Assembly: GCF_003075395.1 (NCBI RefSeq) | Contig: NZ_QDFV01000001.1 | Location: forward strand, 186,001 to 250,000 | Length of the DNA stretch: 64,000 bases | Direction: 5' to 3' | DNA from: Microbacterium sp. TPD7012 | GTDB lineage: Bacteria; Actinomycetota; Actinomycetes; Actinomycetales; Microbacteriaceae | Part shown: in pieces, positions 27,693 to 35,861 of the stretch | Numbering within the stretch: position 1 is the first letter of the stretch | Layout: every line of letters begins with the position of its first letter | Notes under the pieces: model-generated | Database searches by the model: none | What the model was told of the DNA's origin: nothing | The model's input: only the letters and a program-made list of their open reading frames with translations | Program-made: the position numbers and the translations under genes

Positions 27693-29075
27693 TCAGGTGA
27701 ACATGACGCGGTGGGTGGGTCGGTCGGTGTAGGTGCGGCCGAGGGGGCTGTGCCAGGTGATGGTGCCGTCGCGTTCTTGTCGGGCTGTCCACCGGTGTGT
27801 GTCGGCGATGTCGGGGTGTTTGAGGGTGTGGTGGGCGCGGCAGAGGTGGGCGAGGTTGTCGAGCCTGGTCTTGCCTCCTCGGGCGTGGTCGTGGGTGTGG
27901 TCGATGTCGCACCGGTGTACCGGCATCCGGCAGCCGGGGAATCGGCAGTGCTGGTCCCGGGCGCGCAGGAACCTCCGCATACCCTCGGTCGGGGTGTACG
28001 TGTCGGTCTCTCGGACCATCCCGTCGGGGTCGAGGAACAGGCGAGACCACCCGGTGTTGCGTCCGGCGAGGTCGCGGGCGATGTCGGGGTGGAGGGGGCC
28101 GTATCCGTCGAGGTCCGCCGGTCGATCATCCGCGCCGGCGAGGGTGGTCCCGGCGATCGTCACCTGGATGCGGCCCTGGATGTTGTCCAGCCCGTCGCCG
28201 TGGATGGCGCTGGGGTCGGCGGTGAGCAGCAGATCGGCGAGCAGGTCCGCCTGCACCTGATCCCAGGTGCGCGTGTCCGCGGCGACATCCTCGGCATCCG
28301 CGCCTGTGTCCGCGCCTGTGTCTGTGTCGGGGTCGGTGGCGAACGTGTCGTCGCTGACGATCACGCTTCCGTCGTCGCGTGCACTCTCGGCATCGTCGCG
28401 GGCATGCGCACGGTTCCGGATCACCTGCCGGGTCATCTGGCGCAGCCGGTCCGCGATCGCGACAGCGACCCACTCCGGCAGCACCGCCGTCAACAACGCC
28501 AGCCCGTCGCCGACGGAACGCACCTTGACGCACCGCTCCGAGGCCGCCCGCTGGTGCCGGTCCGTGACCGTCTCCCCGACCAACGCCGCCGCGACCTGCG
28601 CCGCATGCGCCTTCGTCCGCGCCGCGGTCTCCTGCTCGGCGAACACCAGCACCGCCGCCTCATACAACGCCATCACGCCGGCATCCACCCGCTTGTTCCG
28701 GATCGCCTCCGCCACGATCGCACTCTCCCGCACGATCTCCCGCACATGCCCCGCAGCCACCCGGCCCGCGGCGAACGCCGCCCGCACCTCCGGCAACGCC
28801 GTCGACACCACCAGGGCATCCGTGAACGCGAACTCCACAGACCCGGTCGGGATCCGAGCGGCAGCGGAGAACTCCGCGACCATCGACCGATAGATCGCAT
28901 CCCGATGGAACCCGTTCCCCGCGACATCCGCCTCATGGAACCCGATCTGCTCGACCATCACCTCCAGCGCCTCGCACTCCAGCACCGCGATCTGCCGCTT
29001 CTTCTCCACCCACGCCTCCAGCACGCGACGCCGCTTATCGAGGTCGAGGTGAAGATCCGTCTGCCGCTGTGCCAT
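27693..29075 (-). CDS. DUF222/13E12-family protein with C-terminal HNH nuclease
   Basis: The 460-residue protein has an N-terminal DUF222 domain (about 10-330, helical, rich in Arg/Ala/Glu). A C-terminal HNH motif follows: CRFPGCRMPVHRCDIDHTHDH, then GGKTRLDNLAHLCRAHHTLKH, with paired cysteines and the HNH histidines. It belongs to the multicopy 13E12/REP-like family of actinobacteria, whose biological role is unclear and which is often DNA-damage induced. An SOS-box-like palindrome lies directly upstream. A GTG two codons earlier (29081) is an alternative start; no good ribosome site is visible, so a leaderless start is possible. Confidence 0.88.
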   Translation of the reverse strand: MAQRQTDLHLDLDKRRRVLEAWVEKKRQIAVLECEALEVMVEQIGFHEADVAGNGFHRDAIYRSMVAEFSAAARIPTGSVEFAFTDALVVSTALPEVRAAFAAGRVAAGHVREIVRESAIVAEAIRNKRVDAGVMALYEAAVLVFAEQETAARTKAHAAQVAAALVGETVTDRHQRAASERCVKVRSVGDGLALLTAVLPEWVAVAIADRLRQMTRQVIRNRAHARDDAESARDDGSVIVSDDTFATDPDTDTGADTGADAEDVAADTRTWDQVQADLLADLLLTADPSAIHGDGLDNIQGRIQVTIAGTTLAGADDRPADLDGYGPLHPDIARDLAGRNTGWSRLFLDPDGMVRETDTYTPTEGMRRFLRARDQHCRFPGCRMPVHRCDIDHTHDHARGGKTRLDNLAHLCRAHHTLKHPDIADTHRWTARQERDGTITWHSPLGRTYTDRPTHRVMFT

Positions 29076-29084
29076 ACCCACAGA

Positions 29085-29102
29085 TTAGAACATATGTACT
29101 AA
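29085..29102 (-). promoter_or_regulatory. LexA/SOS-box-like palindrome and promoter of the HNH gene
   Basis: TTAGAACATATGTACTAA is an 18-bp palindrome with one mismatched pair. It resembles the actinobacterial SOS box TCGAACnnnnGTTCGA at 9 of 12 fixed positions. On the gene strand TCTAAT (29089-29084) could be a -10 box. It lies ten bases before the start and is sharply AT-rich for this genome. Confidence 0.6.
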
Positions 29103-29136
29103 TATGGCGGCATACAACCGCCCGCGGGAGGCCGTC

Positions 29137-29871
29137 TCAGCTCCGCGGCAGCACTGTCGCCGCGACTACCGCATTGCCGATGATGGCGGCCATCGTGCGG
29201 GTGACCGCCGAAGAGGCTGCTGCGGCGCCCCAGTCGCCGCGTTCCAGTTCCTTGCCCCGCGTGTAGACGTCGCCGCTCCACGGGATCTCGCGGTGAAACT
29301 GCGGAAGCGTGCCGCTCGCGGAGAGCAGCGCGATGCTCGCCGCCGTGCGGGCGTCGGGCGCCTCCCCGTCGACGAGCGCCGCACGCACGCGCCCCATCAG
29401 AGCGTCCCGCCGGCCACTTCCCAGCGTGAGCTTCGTCGTCGGGAAGATGCCGAGAGTCTTCCCCTCCTCTCGGTTCAGGTCGCCTCGTGCGACGAGCCGA
29501 TCAAGGACGGGGCCACGCAATTCCGGCCCGATCGCCGCGAGCGCCGTCTGCACGCCGCGCGGCTTCGGAGCCAGGAACGACCACGCGGGCTCGAGCAGCG
29601 CGTCCGGCAGGGCTCCCGCTCCTGTCGCCTGCACCCGCGTCGAGAGGGCTCGCTTCTCCGTCTCGACGCGCCCGGCGAGTGCGAGGTCGCCGAGCACGGC
29701 ACCACCCAGCACGTAGAAGAGGATGTTCTCGCCCGCGATCGATCCGGAATCCGGCTGGAAGAGCAGCAGCAGCGTGTCTTCGACGAGCAGTGGATCCGGG
29801 GAGATCCGTTCGGCATCCCCGGCGGCTGCGCCCGGTGCGGCCGCCGCCTGGGGCTCGAGGTCATCGGTCAT
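29137..29871 (-). CDS. GPP34 family (Golgi phosphoprotein 3-like) protein
   Basis: The 244-residue protein has LLVEDTLLLLFQPDSGS near the N terminus, ENILFYVLGGAVLGDLALAGRVE, and EEGKTLGIFPTTKLTLGSG. These are the segments of the GPP34 fold, which binds phosphoinositides in eukaryotes; its role in actinobacteria is not established. The start has AAGGAGAG upstream, and this ribosome site lies inside the end of the MerR gene, which it overlaps by 11 bases. The pair is therefore translationally coupled. Confidence 0.85.
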   Translation of the reverse strand: MTDDLEPQAAAAPGAAAGDAERISPDPLLVEDTLLLLFQPDSGSIAGENILFYVLGGAVLGDLALAGRVETEKRALSTRVQATGAGALPDALLEPAWSFLAPKPRGVQTALAAIGPELRGPVLDRLVARGDLNREEGKTLGIFPTTKLTLGSGRRDALMGRVRAALVDGEAPDARTAASIALLSASGTLPQFHREIPWSGDVYTRGKELERGDWGAAAASSAVTRTMAAIIGNAVVAATVLPRS

Positions 29872-30685
29872 GGTGCTCTCCTTCGTGATTCGCGTCGCCC
29901 AGGGCGCTCGCGTCGCCCAGGGCGCCGGCGTCGTCCGGGGCGGATGCCGGCTCGGCATCCGCTGCTCTCTTCTCGGTCGCCAGGATGCTGGCGCGCGCCA
30001 GGACGTGGAGCTGAGCCTCGTTGTACAGCTCTCTCACCGTGGCGATGAAGGTCTCCTGCGTCACCCGCATGCCCTTCGACAGGTGCTCGGCGGGCTGCAT
30101 CAGCCAGGGGTAGTCCGCGATGTGCTGGGCGAGCTGCGGAGCCATGGCCACGGCGATGCGCTCGCGAGTGGCCTCGTCGGCATTGGGCGGGAGTGTGTCG
30201 AACTCATCGTTCAGATCGTCGGGCTCATCCTGCACCATCCTCTTCACATCGGACATGGCGGACTCGTCGTACAACTGCGAATAGACCAGCATGAGCGACC
30301 GATTGGGTCCGGAGAGCTTCCCTGCGACATCCTCGAATCCCGGCGGAACGTCGATCCCGGTCGTGCCCTCGAGGATGGCCCGGATCTCGGCACGCGCCCG
30401 CTGCAGACGTTCGATGCTGGCGGCGAGGTCGGCGTCGATCGCGAGGAGGGCCTGACCGGAGTTCCCGCCGCTCTCGAATCCGACGGCCTCGATCTGCGCC
30501 AGCGGCACGCCGAGTTCACGGAGCCGACGGATCTGCAGCAGGCGCACGAGGTGCCGGGCGCTGTACTGCTTGTATCCGTTGGACAGGCGTTCCGGCTCGT
30601 CGAGCAGACCTGTGCGGTGGTAGTGCCGCACGCTGTTGACGGTCGTCCCGGCGAGGTCCGCCAGTTCGCTCGTGCTCCAAGCCAT
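29861..30685 (-). CDS. MerR family regulator with long C-terminal sensor region
   Basis: The 274-residue protein has a MerR HTH (residues 1-70; STSELADLAGTTVNSVRHYHRTGLLDEPERLSNGYKQYS). A coiled coil and a roughly 150-residue helical C-domain follow (ADYPWLMQPAEHLSKGMRV), as in the TipA-type multidrug-sensing class. The low-complexity end contains two GALGDAS-like repeats. The start MAWSTSELADLAG has GAGGA upstream. Twin 23-bp palindromes in the divergent gap are its probable operators; targets would be itself with GPP34 and the export protein at 30855. Confidence 0.87.
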   Translation of the reverse strand: MAWSTSELADLAGTTVNSVRHYHRTGLLDEPERLSNGYKQYSARHLVRLLQIRRLRELGVPLAQIEAVGFESGGNSGQALLAIDADLAASIERLQRARAEIRAILEGTTGIDVPPGFEDVAGKLSGPNRSLMLVYSQLYDESAMSDVKRMVQDEPDDLNDEFDTLPPNADEATRERIAVAMAPQLAQHIADYPWLMQPAEHLSKGMRVTQETFIATVRELYNEAQLHVLARASILATEKRAADAEPASAPDDAGALGDASALGDANHEGEHHDR

Positions 30686-30717
30686 CGGGGTCACGTCCTC
30701 TCTTCGGGTCCATTCAA

Positions 30718-30794
30718 GACCCTGTTCCCGGAACAGGGTCAAGTACCGCAGTGACGATCACGCAGGGACTTGACCCTGTTCTGAGAACACGGTC
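30718..30794. promoter_or_regulatory. Twin 23-bp MerR operators
   Basis: A perfect palindrome GACCCTGTTCC-C-GGAACAGGGTC lies at 30718-30740, 33 bases from the MerR start. A second copy at 30772-30794 (GACCCTGTTCT-G-AGAACACGGTC, one mismatch) overlaps a TTGACC -35 box (30770-30775) for the forward gene. MerR proteins bind such dyads in stretched promoter spacers. Confidence 0.82.
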
Positions 30795-30854
30795 TTCACT
30801 TCGTGAGGGAAACGGATGCCGATCCGCGGCATCCGTCATCGAGAGAGAAGAGAC

Positions 30855-31475
30855 ATGGACAACCCGTACCCCTGGCTGCAGGACTTCATCAACCAGGTCC
30901 CGGACATCCTCCAGCCGCTGATGGTCGCGGTCGTCGCCATGATCCCCTACATCGAGGGGGAGGGCGCAGCGGCGTTCGGCATCATCGCCGGCATCAACCC
31001 GATCGTCGCGGCGGTCGCCGCTGCTGCCGGGAACATCCTCTGCGTGATCGGAGTGGTCCTGCTCGGCTCTCGCATCCGCGGCGGCGTCGTCGCGCGTCGC
31101 CAGGCGCGGGTGGGATCCCCGGGCGGGGCCGGTGTGACGTCGTCGGGTCTCGGCGAGACGGATGCCGCGACAGCAGCGACCGCGACCGTCGTCGCCGACA
31201 ACGAGGGCGCCGAGAACGAGAGAGCCGGCGATGCGAAGCCGACCCACGCCTCCAAGGGGCGGGACAAGCTGCGCCGCTGGCTGGTGCGCTTCGGCGTCCC
31301 CGGGGCGAGCATCATCGCGCCCCTCGCCCTACCGACGATGCTGACCGCCGCCTTCTTCGTCGCCTCGGGCGTGCGCAAGGAGTGGGTCACCCTGTGGCAG
31401 GTCGTCGCGATCGTGCTGTGGACCGGGGCCGTGGCTGCGGCCGCGACCGGACTCCTCGCCCTCCTGGGCTGGTGA
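30855..31475 (+). CDS. Small multidrug export-type membrane protein
   Basis: The 206-residue protein matches the Sm_multidrug_ex family. Helix 1 is LMVAVVAMIPYIEGEGAAAFGIIAG with the conserved Glu pair, helix 2 AAAAGNILCVIGVVLLG. Further helices are SIIAPLALPTMLTAAFFVASG and WQVVAIVLWTGAVAAAATGLLALLGW. A hydrophilic insert of about 60 residues (about 75-135, Gly/Ala/Thr/Glu-rich) separates the halves. The name comes from family annotation; transport is not proven. GAGAGAGAAGAG upstream is a weak ribosome site. It faces the MerR gene across the twin operators. Confidence 0.78.
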   Translation: MDNPYPWLQDFINQVPDILQPLMVAVVAMIPYIEGEGAAAFGIIAGINPIVAAVAAAAGNILCVIGVVLLGSRIRGGVVARRQARVGSPGGAGVTSSGLGETDAATAATATVVADNEGAENERAGDAKPTHASKGRDKLRRWLVRFGVPGASIIAPLALPTMLTAAFFVASGVRKEWVTLWQVVAIVLWTGAVAAAATGLLALLGW

Positions 31476-31481
31476 TCGGCC

Positions 31482-31709
31482 TCAGGGCCGGACGCGGACC
31501 GTGCGTCCCTCGAACGTCACCAGATCACCGTCGTGGAGCTGTCGGCCGCGGCGGCGATCGACCTCGCCGTTGACCGTCACGTAGCCGTCGATCACGACCT
31601 CCTTGGCGTCTCCGCCGGAGTCGAGCAGACCCGAGAACTTCAGGAACTGGCCGAGACGGATCATCTCGCCGCCGATGGAGACGTCGTCGATCGGGCCGTT
31701 GTTCGTCAT
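31482..31709 (-). CDS. RNA-binding S4 domain protein
   Basis: The 75-residue protein is almost entirely an S4 domain: MIRLGQFLKFSGLLDSGGDAKEVVIDGYVTVNGEVDRRRGRQL. The last residues, DGDLVTFEGRTVRV, are typical of YbcJ/RlbA-like proteins. It probably binds structured RNA, perhaps in ribosome quality control. It is convergent with the export-protein gene, leaving six bases between the stops. Confidence 0.88.
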   Translation of the reverse strand: MTNNGPIDDVSIGGEMIRLGQFLKFSGLLDSGGDAKEVVIDGYVTVNGEVDRRRGRQLHDGDLVTFEGRTVRVRP

Positions 31710-31737
31710 CCTTGAATGCTAGCCGCCGGGTCGGTCA

Positions 31738-32415
31738 TCAGGCGTCCAGGAAGCGACGGATGGCGGATGCGGTCTGCGCGGGCTCCTGCAGCATCGGCAG
31801 ATGGCCCGTCGGGAGGTCTTCCCTCCCCTCCGCGCCGAGGCGATCGGCGAAGCGCCGCTGCATCGCCGCGGGCAGCTCGCGATCGTGCGTGGTCGTCAGG
31901 TACCCGGTCCGCCCGGTCCAGGCGTGGCCGCGCGTCCTGTCGAGGTAGAGTCGTCGCGGTTCCGGGGTGAACTCGGCGACGACCCGGTCGACCTCCGTCT
32001 CTTCGAGTCCGTGACCGAGACCGCGACGGATCGCGGACTCCGGCGGCCGGGTCCCGCCGAGTCGGAGCGCCACCGGCAGGATCCACCGGTTCGGCGCCGG
32101 CATCGCGGAGACGAAGGACTCCCCGGCGCGCGGGATCACGGCCGACACGGCCAGCAGGCCGTCGACCCGCTCCGGGGCGAGCCGGAGGATCTCGCTGGCG
32201 ATCACCCCGCCGATCGAGTGGGCGACGATCGTGAAGCTGCGGCCGTCGACGGACGCGATCGCCGCTTCCGCGTGGTCGCTCAGCGACGACGCGCCTGCGG
32301 TCGGGCGCGGCGCGACGACCGACGCGACGGCGAGGTCATCACGCACGCCGTCCCAGATCCGGGGGCTGAGCCCCGCGCCGCTGAGGAACAGGATGGTCTC
32401 CGATGAAGTGATCAT
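31738..32415 (-). CDS. Alpha/beta hydrolase
   Basis: The 225-residue hydrolase has an N-terminal strand ILFLSGAGLSPRIWDGV and the nucleophile elbow IVAHSIGGVIASE (the Ser of HSIG). A late His lies in LPTGHLPMLQEPAQTA. This is the arrangement of small esterases/salicylate-hydrolase-like proteins; substrate unknown. It is divergent from a WYL regulator, its probable controller. Confidence 0.85.
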   Translation of the reverse strand: MITSSETILFLSGAGLSPRIWDGVRDDLAVASVVAPRPTAGASSLSDHAEAAIASVDGRSFTIVAHSIGGVIASEILRLAPERVDGLLAVSAVIPRAGESFVSAMPAPNRWILPVALRLGGTRPPESAIRRGLGHGLEETEVDRVVAEFTPEPRRLYLDRTRGHAWTGRTGYLTTTHDRELPAAMQRRFADRLGAEGREDLPTGHLPMLQEPAQTASAIRRFLDA

Positions 32416-32437
32416 TCTCCGATCCTTCCTCGCCTGA

Positions 32438-32456
32438 ATGTCACTCCTATGTCACT
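32438..32456. promoter_or_regulatory. Direct repeats between hydrolase and WYL genes
   Basis: ATGTCACT occurs at 32438-32445 and again at 32449-32456, an 11-base period that places both on one face of the helix. It lies in the 49-base divergent gap, so it could be the WYL binding site or include promoter elements. Confidence 0.5.
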
Positions 32457-32464
32457 ATTTATCC

Positions 32465-33160
32465 GTGAATCGCACCGATCGGCTCTACGCCATCCGCGAG
32501 GAGCTGCGGCGCGCCGGTCAGGCCGGTCGCACGGCCGAGCGCCTGGCGGCGACCTTCGCGGTGAGCACGCGCACGATCAAGCGCGACATCTCGACGCTGC
32601 AGCACTCCGGCTTTCCCGCCTGGGCGCGACCGGGGCCGGGTGGCGGCTACGTCGTCGACGCCGAGGCGACCCTCCCGCCGGTCAACTTCACCGAGGCGGA
32701 AGTCGCCGGCCTCGCCGCCGCCGCGGCGGTCCATCGGGAGCAGCCGTTCGCCGAGCACCTGCGCGGCGCGCTGAACAAGGTGCTGGGCGTGATGGACAGC
32801 GGGGCCCGCGACCGCGCGACCTCTCTCACCGATCGGATCTGGATCGACACGAGCGACGCTCCCGCGACCCCGAAGGTGCAGCGCGCTCTCGAGCACGCCC
32901 TGAACGAGATGCGGGTCGTGACCGTCGACTACGTCGACCACCAGGGGGCGGCCACGACACGGAAGGTCGACCCGATCCTCCTCGCGTTCACCCGCGGGCA
33001 CTGGTACTTCGTCGGCCACTGCCGCCTGGCCGACGGCATCCGCTGGTTCCGCACCGATCGTGTCGTCGGTGCGCGACTGACGAAGGAGCGGGCCGCTGCC
33101 ATCCCGGTGGAGGCGATCGGCGCCCCGCCGTCGTCCGCCGCGCCGCTCGCCGACCGCTAG
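32465..33160 (+). CDS. WYL-domain transcriptional regulator
   Basis: The 231-residue protein has an HTH_11 domain (residues 3-60; RTAERLAATFAVSTRTIKRDISTLQHSGFP) and a WYL domain with PILLAFTRGHWYFVGHCRL. It is shorter than the first WYL regulator and lacks the WCX extension. The GTG at 32465 (MNRTDRLYAIREEL) is chosen because the upstream ATG overlaps the direct repeats; with no ribosome site, a leaderless transcript is possible. Divergent from the hydrolase. Confidence 0.83.
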   Translation: MNRTDRLYAIREELRRAGQAGRTAERLAATFAVSTRTIKRDISTLQHSGFPAWARPGPGGGYVVDAEATLPPVNFTEAEVAGLAAAAAVHREQPFAEHLRGALNKVLGVMDSGARDRATSLTDRIWIDTSDAPATPKVQRALEHALNEMRVVTVDYVDHQGAATTRKVDPILLAFTRGHWYFVGHCRLADGIRWFRTDRVVGARLTKERAAAIPVEAIGAPPSSAAPLADR

Positions 33161-33176
33161 GCGTCTTCGATCCCCG

Positions 33177-34328
33177 TCAGGATCGCGCGAGATCGGCGTT
33201 GACCGCGGACACCGAGTACTCGCGCTCGACCACCATCGCCGCGAGACCCACCACCGTCGCCTTCTCGCCGAGCGTCGACTGGCTGATGCTGAGGTGCCGG
33301 GTCGCCCGGGGGAGCGAACGGGGGTAGAGCGTCTCGCGCACGCCCGCCAGCAGGGGCGGGGAGGCGAGCATCCCGCCGAGCACGACCTCGGAGGGGTTGA
33401 GGAGGGACACGACCGTGGCCACGACCTCGCCGATCAGGCGGCCGGCCTCCTGCGTGAGGTTGGCGGCATCCGAATCTCCGTCGGCGAGGTAGGCGCCGAC
33501 GTCGGATGCCGATGCGGCGGGCTTTCCGAGGGCGGTGAGGGAGCGGGCCACGGCGCGACCGGATGCCGCGGCGGCGAGGCATCCGCGTGCTCCGCACTGG
33601 CACAGCAGGTCGCCGTGCCCGGCGATCTTGACGTGCCCGATGTCGCCTGCGCCTCCGTCGGCGCCGCGATACACGCGTCCGCCGAGCACGATCCCCGTGC
33701 CGATACCGGACGACACCTTGAGGAAGCACAGCGACCGCGAGTTCGGATGCGCGGCCCGCTGCTCGCCGAGGGCGGCGGCATCCGCATCGTTCGACACCAG
33801 GACGGGGACGCCGAGCGCGCGGTTCAGATGGTCGGGGATCGGGTAGGCGTCCCACCCCGGCATGATCGGCGGCTGGCTGGGCCGGTCGGTGTCGGGATCC
33901 ACGGGGCCGGGGATGCTGAGCGCGATGGCCGCGACGTCGTCGCGCGCGATCCCGGCGCGCGCGAGAAGGTGGGCAGCCCGGTCGGCGATGGCGTTGAGCG
34001 TCAGGTCGGGACCGTCGGCGACCGCGACCTCGACGCGCTCCTCGACCGTGATCCGGCCGGCCAGGTCGGTGAGGGCGACGGTGGTGTGGGTGGTGTCGAC
34101 GCTCGCGGCGATCACGTGGGCGTGCGCCGTGTTGAACTCGAGGCGGCGCGACGGCCGGCCGGCCGAGACCCTCTCGGTGCCGGACTCGATGATCAGGCCG
34201 GCGTCCAGCAGGGCGTCGATGCGGGTCGCGACCGTCATCCGCGAGAGGCCGGTCACCTCGAGGACGTCGCCGCGCGTGAAGGCGCGACGCTCGCGGATCA
34301 GCTCGAGCACATCGCCGGGACCGGACAT
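33177..34328 (-). CDS. ROK family transcriptional repressor of the sugar operon
   Basis: The 383-residue protein has an N-terminal winged helix (GDVLEVTGLSRMTVATRIDALLDAGLI) and a ROK sugar-binding domain. The latter has ASVDTTHTTVALTDL, the zinc-site cluster GHVKIAGHGDLLCQCGARGCLAAAAS and LNPSEVVLGGML. The start at 34328 is picked because GGAGG lies five bases upstream; two upstream ATGs exist. It is divergent from the sugar ABC operon, so it probably senses the operon's sugar or glycoside. Confidence 0.9.
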   Translation of the reverse strand: MSGPGDVLELIRERRAFTRGDVLEVTGLSRMTVATRIDALLDAGLIIESGTERVSAGRPSRRLEFNTAHAHVIAASVDTTHTTVALTDLAGRITVEERVEVAVADGPDLTLNAIADRAAHLLARAGIARDDVAAIALSIPGPVDPDTDRPSQPPIMPGWDAYPIPDHLNRALGVPVLVSNDADAAALGEQRAAHPNSRSLCFLKVSSGIGTGIVLGGRVYRGADGGAGDIGHVKIAGHGDLLCQCGARGCLAAAASGRAVARSLTALGKPAASASDVGAYLADGDSDAANLTQEAGRLIGEVVATVVSLLNPSEVVLGGMLASPPLLAGVRETLYPRSLPRATRHLSISQSTLGEKATVVGLAAMVVEREYSVSAVNADLARS

Positions 34329-34363
34329 CTCCACCTCCATGGGGGTCGTTCTCAGCATAATGC

Positions 34364-34392
34364 TTGACAGCTATGCGACTTATGTCTAGCTT
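34364..34392 (+). promoter_or_regulatory. Promoter of the sugar operon
   Basis: TTGACA (34364-34369) is followed after 17 bases by TAGCTT (34387-34392), giving a good -35 with a TAnnnT -10. The leader to the first start at 34467 is about 70 bases. The AT-rich stretch TTATGTCTAGCTTTTAGTC would be a natural place for ROK binding, though no perfect palindrome is seen. Confidence 0.65.
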
Positions 34393-34466
34393 TTAGTCTT
34401 AATGGTCGTGACATTCCGACCGAGCCCCGAAGAGACCTGCAGGACCTCAGCGCAAGGAGGCGCATA

Positions 34467-35861
34467 GTGAAGACCCGTGCGACAGCAGTAGCAATGGCCG
34501 TGGTCGGCCTGACCGCGCTCGCCCTCACCGGATGCACCAGCTCCGGCGACGAGGGAGGCGGCGACGGAGGCGACGGCATCACCTTCTGGCTGCAGGAGGA
34601 CCTTCCCGACCGCGTCGCCGCGACGCAGGAGATCGTCGACGCGTTCACCGAGAAGACCGGCATCGACGTCGAGCTCGTCTCGGTCGCCGAGGATCAGTTC
34701 GCCCAGCTCCTGACGTCGTCGGCCGCCGCCGGCGACCTCCCCGACGTGATCGGCGGCATCTCGCTTCCGCAGGTGCGCACGCTGTCGGCCAACGAGTTCG
34801 TCGACACGGACGCCGTGGCTGCGACCATCGACGCCCTCGACCCGTCCACGTTCTCGGAGAACGCCCTGACGCTGACCTCCGACGGTGACACGGCCCTCGC
34901 CGTGCCGAGCGAGTCGTGGACGCAGATGCTCTTCTACCGCACCGACCTCTTCGAGGCGGCAGGCCTCGAGGCCCCCGACTCCTACGAGTCGATCCTCGCC
35001 GCGGCCGAGAAGCTCGACTCGCCGGAGGTCGCCGGATTCGTGGGTGCCACGGCGCCGGGCGACGCCTTCACGGAGCAGACCTTCGAGCAGATCGCGCTCG
35101 GCAACGGCTGCGAGCTCGTGAACAAGGACGGCGACGTGGAGCTCGACTCCGACGCGTGCGTCAGCGCCTTCGAGTTCTACGGCGACCTGACCGAGAACTA
35201 CTCCGTGCCCGGTGCGCAGGACGTCGACACCACCCGCGCGACCTACTTCGCGGGCGGAGCGGCCATGTTCATCTGGTCGAGCTTCGTCCTCGACGAGATG
35301 GCCGGGCTCCGGGAAGACGCCAAGCCGTCGTGCCCCGAGTGCGTGGCCGACCCCGCCTTCCTGGCGCAGAACACCGGCGTGGTGACCTCGATCGCCGGTC
35401 CCGACGGCGACGCACCGGCGCAGTTCGGCGAGATCACCTCGTGGACCATCACCGAGGGCGCGAACGCCGAGGCCTCGCAGTCGTTCATCGAGTACATGAT
35501 GGGCGACGGCTATGAGCCGTGGATCGCGATCGCTCCCGAGGGCAAGGTGCCGGTGCGCACCGGCACCCCGGACGAGCCGACGAAGTTCTCCGACCTGTGG
35601 GGCACGCTTCCCGCCGGAGTCGACACCAAGGCGCCGCTGTCGGACTTCTACACGCCCGAGGTGCTCGAGGCTGTGGCCGCCGGTCCGCAGGATCTCGCAC
35701 GCTGGGGCATCACGCAGGGTCAGGGCAGCCTGCTCGGCGCCCTCCAGGGAGAGCTCCCCGTCTCGACCGCCGTCAGCGATGTCGCGCAGGGCGGAGACCC
35801 GGCCGAGGCCGCAGCGACGGCCGCCGAGGCGGTGCGCTCGATCGGCGAGTCGCTCAAGTGA
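34467..35861 (+). CDS. Sugar ABC transporter substrate-binding lipoprotein (family 1)
   Basis: The 464-residue protein has a lipobox ALTGC and a GGGDGGDG tether. The fold is that of family 1 solute-binding proteins: ITFWLQEDLPDRVAATQEIVDAFTEKTGIDVEL at the start and RATYFAGGAAMFIWSSFVLDEM in the middle. It is expected to bind an oligosaccharide or glycoside. The GTG start has AAGGAGG six bases upstream, the strongest ribosome site in the operon. It overlaps the permease gene by GTGA. Cysteines in KPSCPECVADP may form a disulfide. Confidence 0.9.
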   Translation: MKTRATAVAMAVVGLTALALTGCTSSGDEGGGDGGDGITFWLQEDLPDRVAATQEIVDAFTEKTGIDVELVSVAEDQFAQLLTSSAAAGDLPDVIGGISLPQVRTLSANEFVDTDAVAATIDALDPSTFSENALTLTSDGDTALAVPSESWTQMLFYRTDLFEAAGLEAPDSYESILAAAEKLDSPEVAGFVGATAPGDAFTEQTFEQIALGNGCELVNKDGDVELDSDACVSAFEFYGDLTENYSVPGAQDVDTTRATYFAGGAAMFIWSSFVLDEMAGLREDAKPSCPECVADPAFLAQNTGVVTSIAGPDGDAPAQFGEITSWTITEGANAEASQSFIEYMMGDGYEPWIAIAPEGKVPVRTGTPDEPTKFSDLWGTLPAGVDTKAPLSDFYTPEVLEAVAAGPQDLARWGITQGQGSLLGALQGELPVSTAVSDVAQGGDPAEAAATAAEAVRSIGESLK

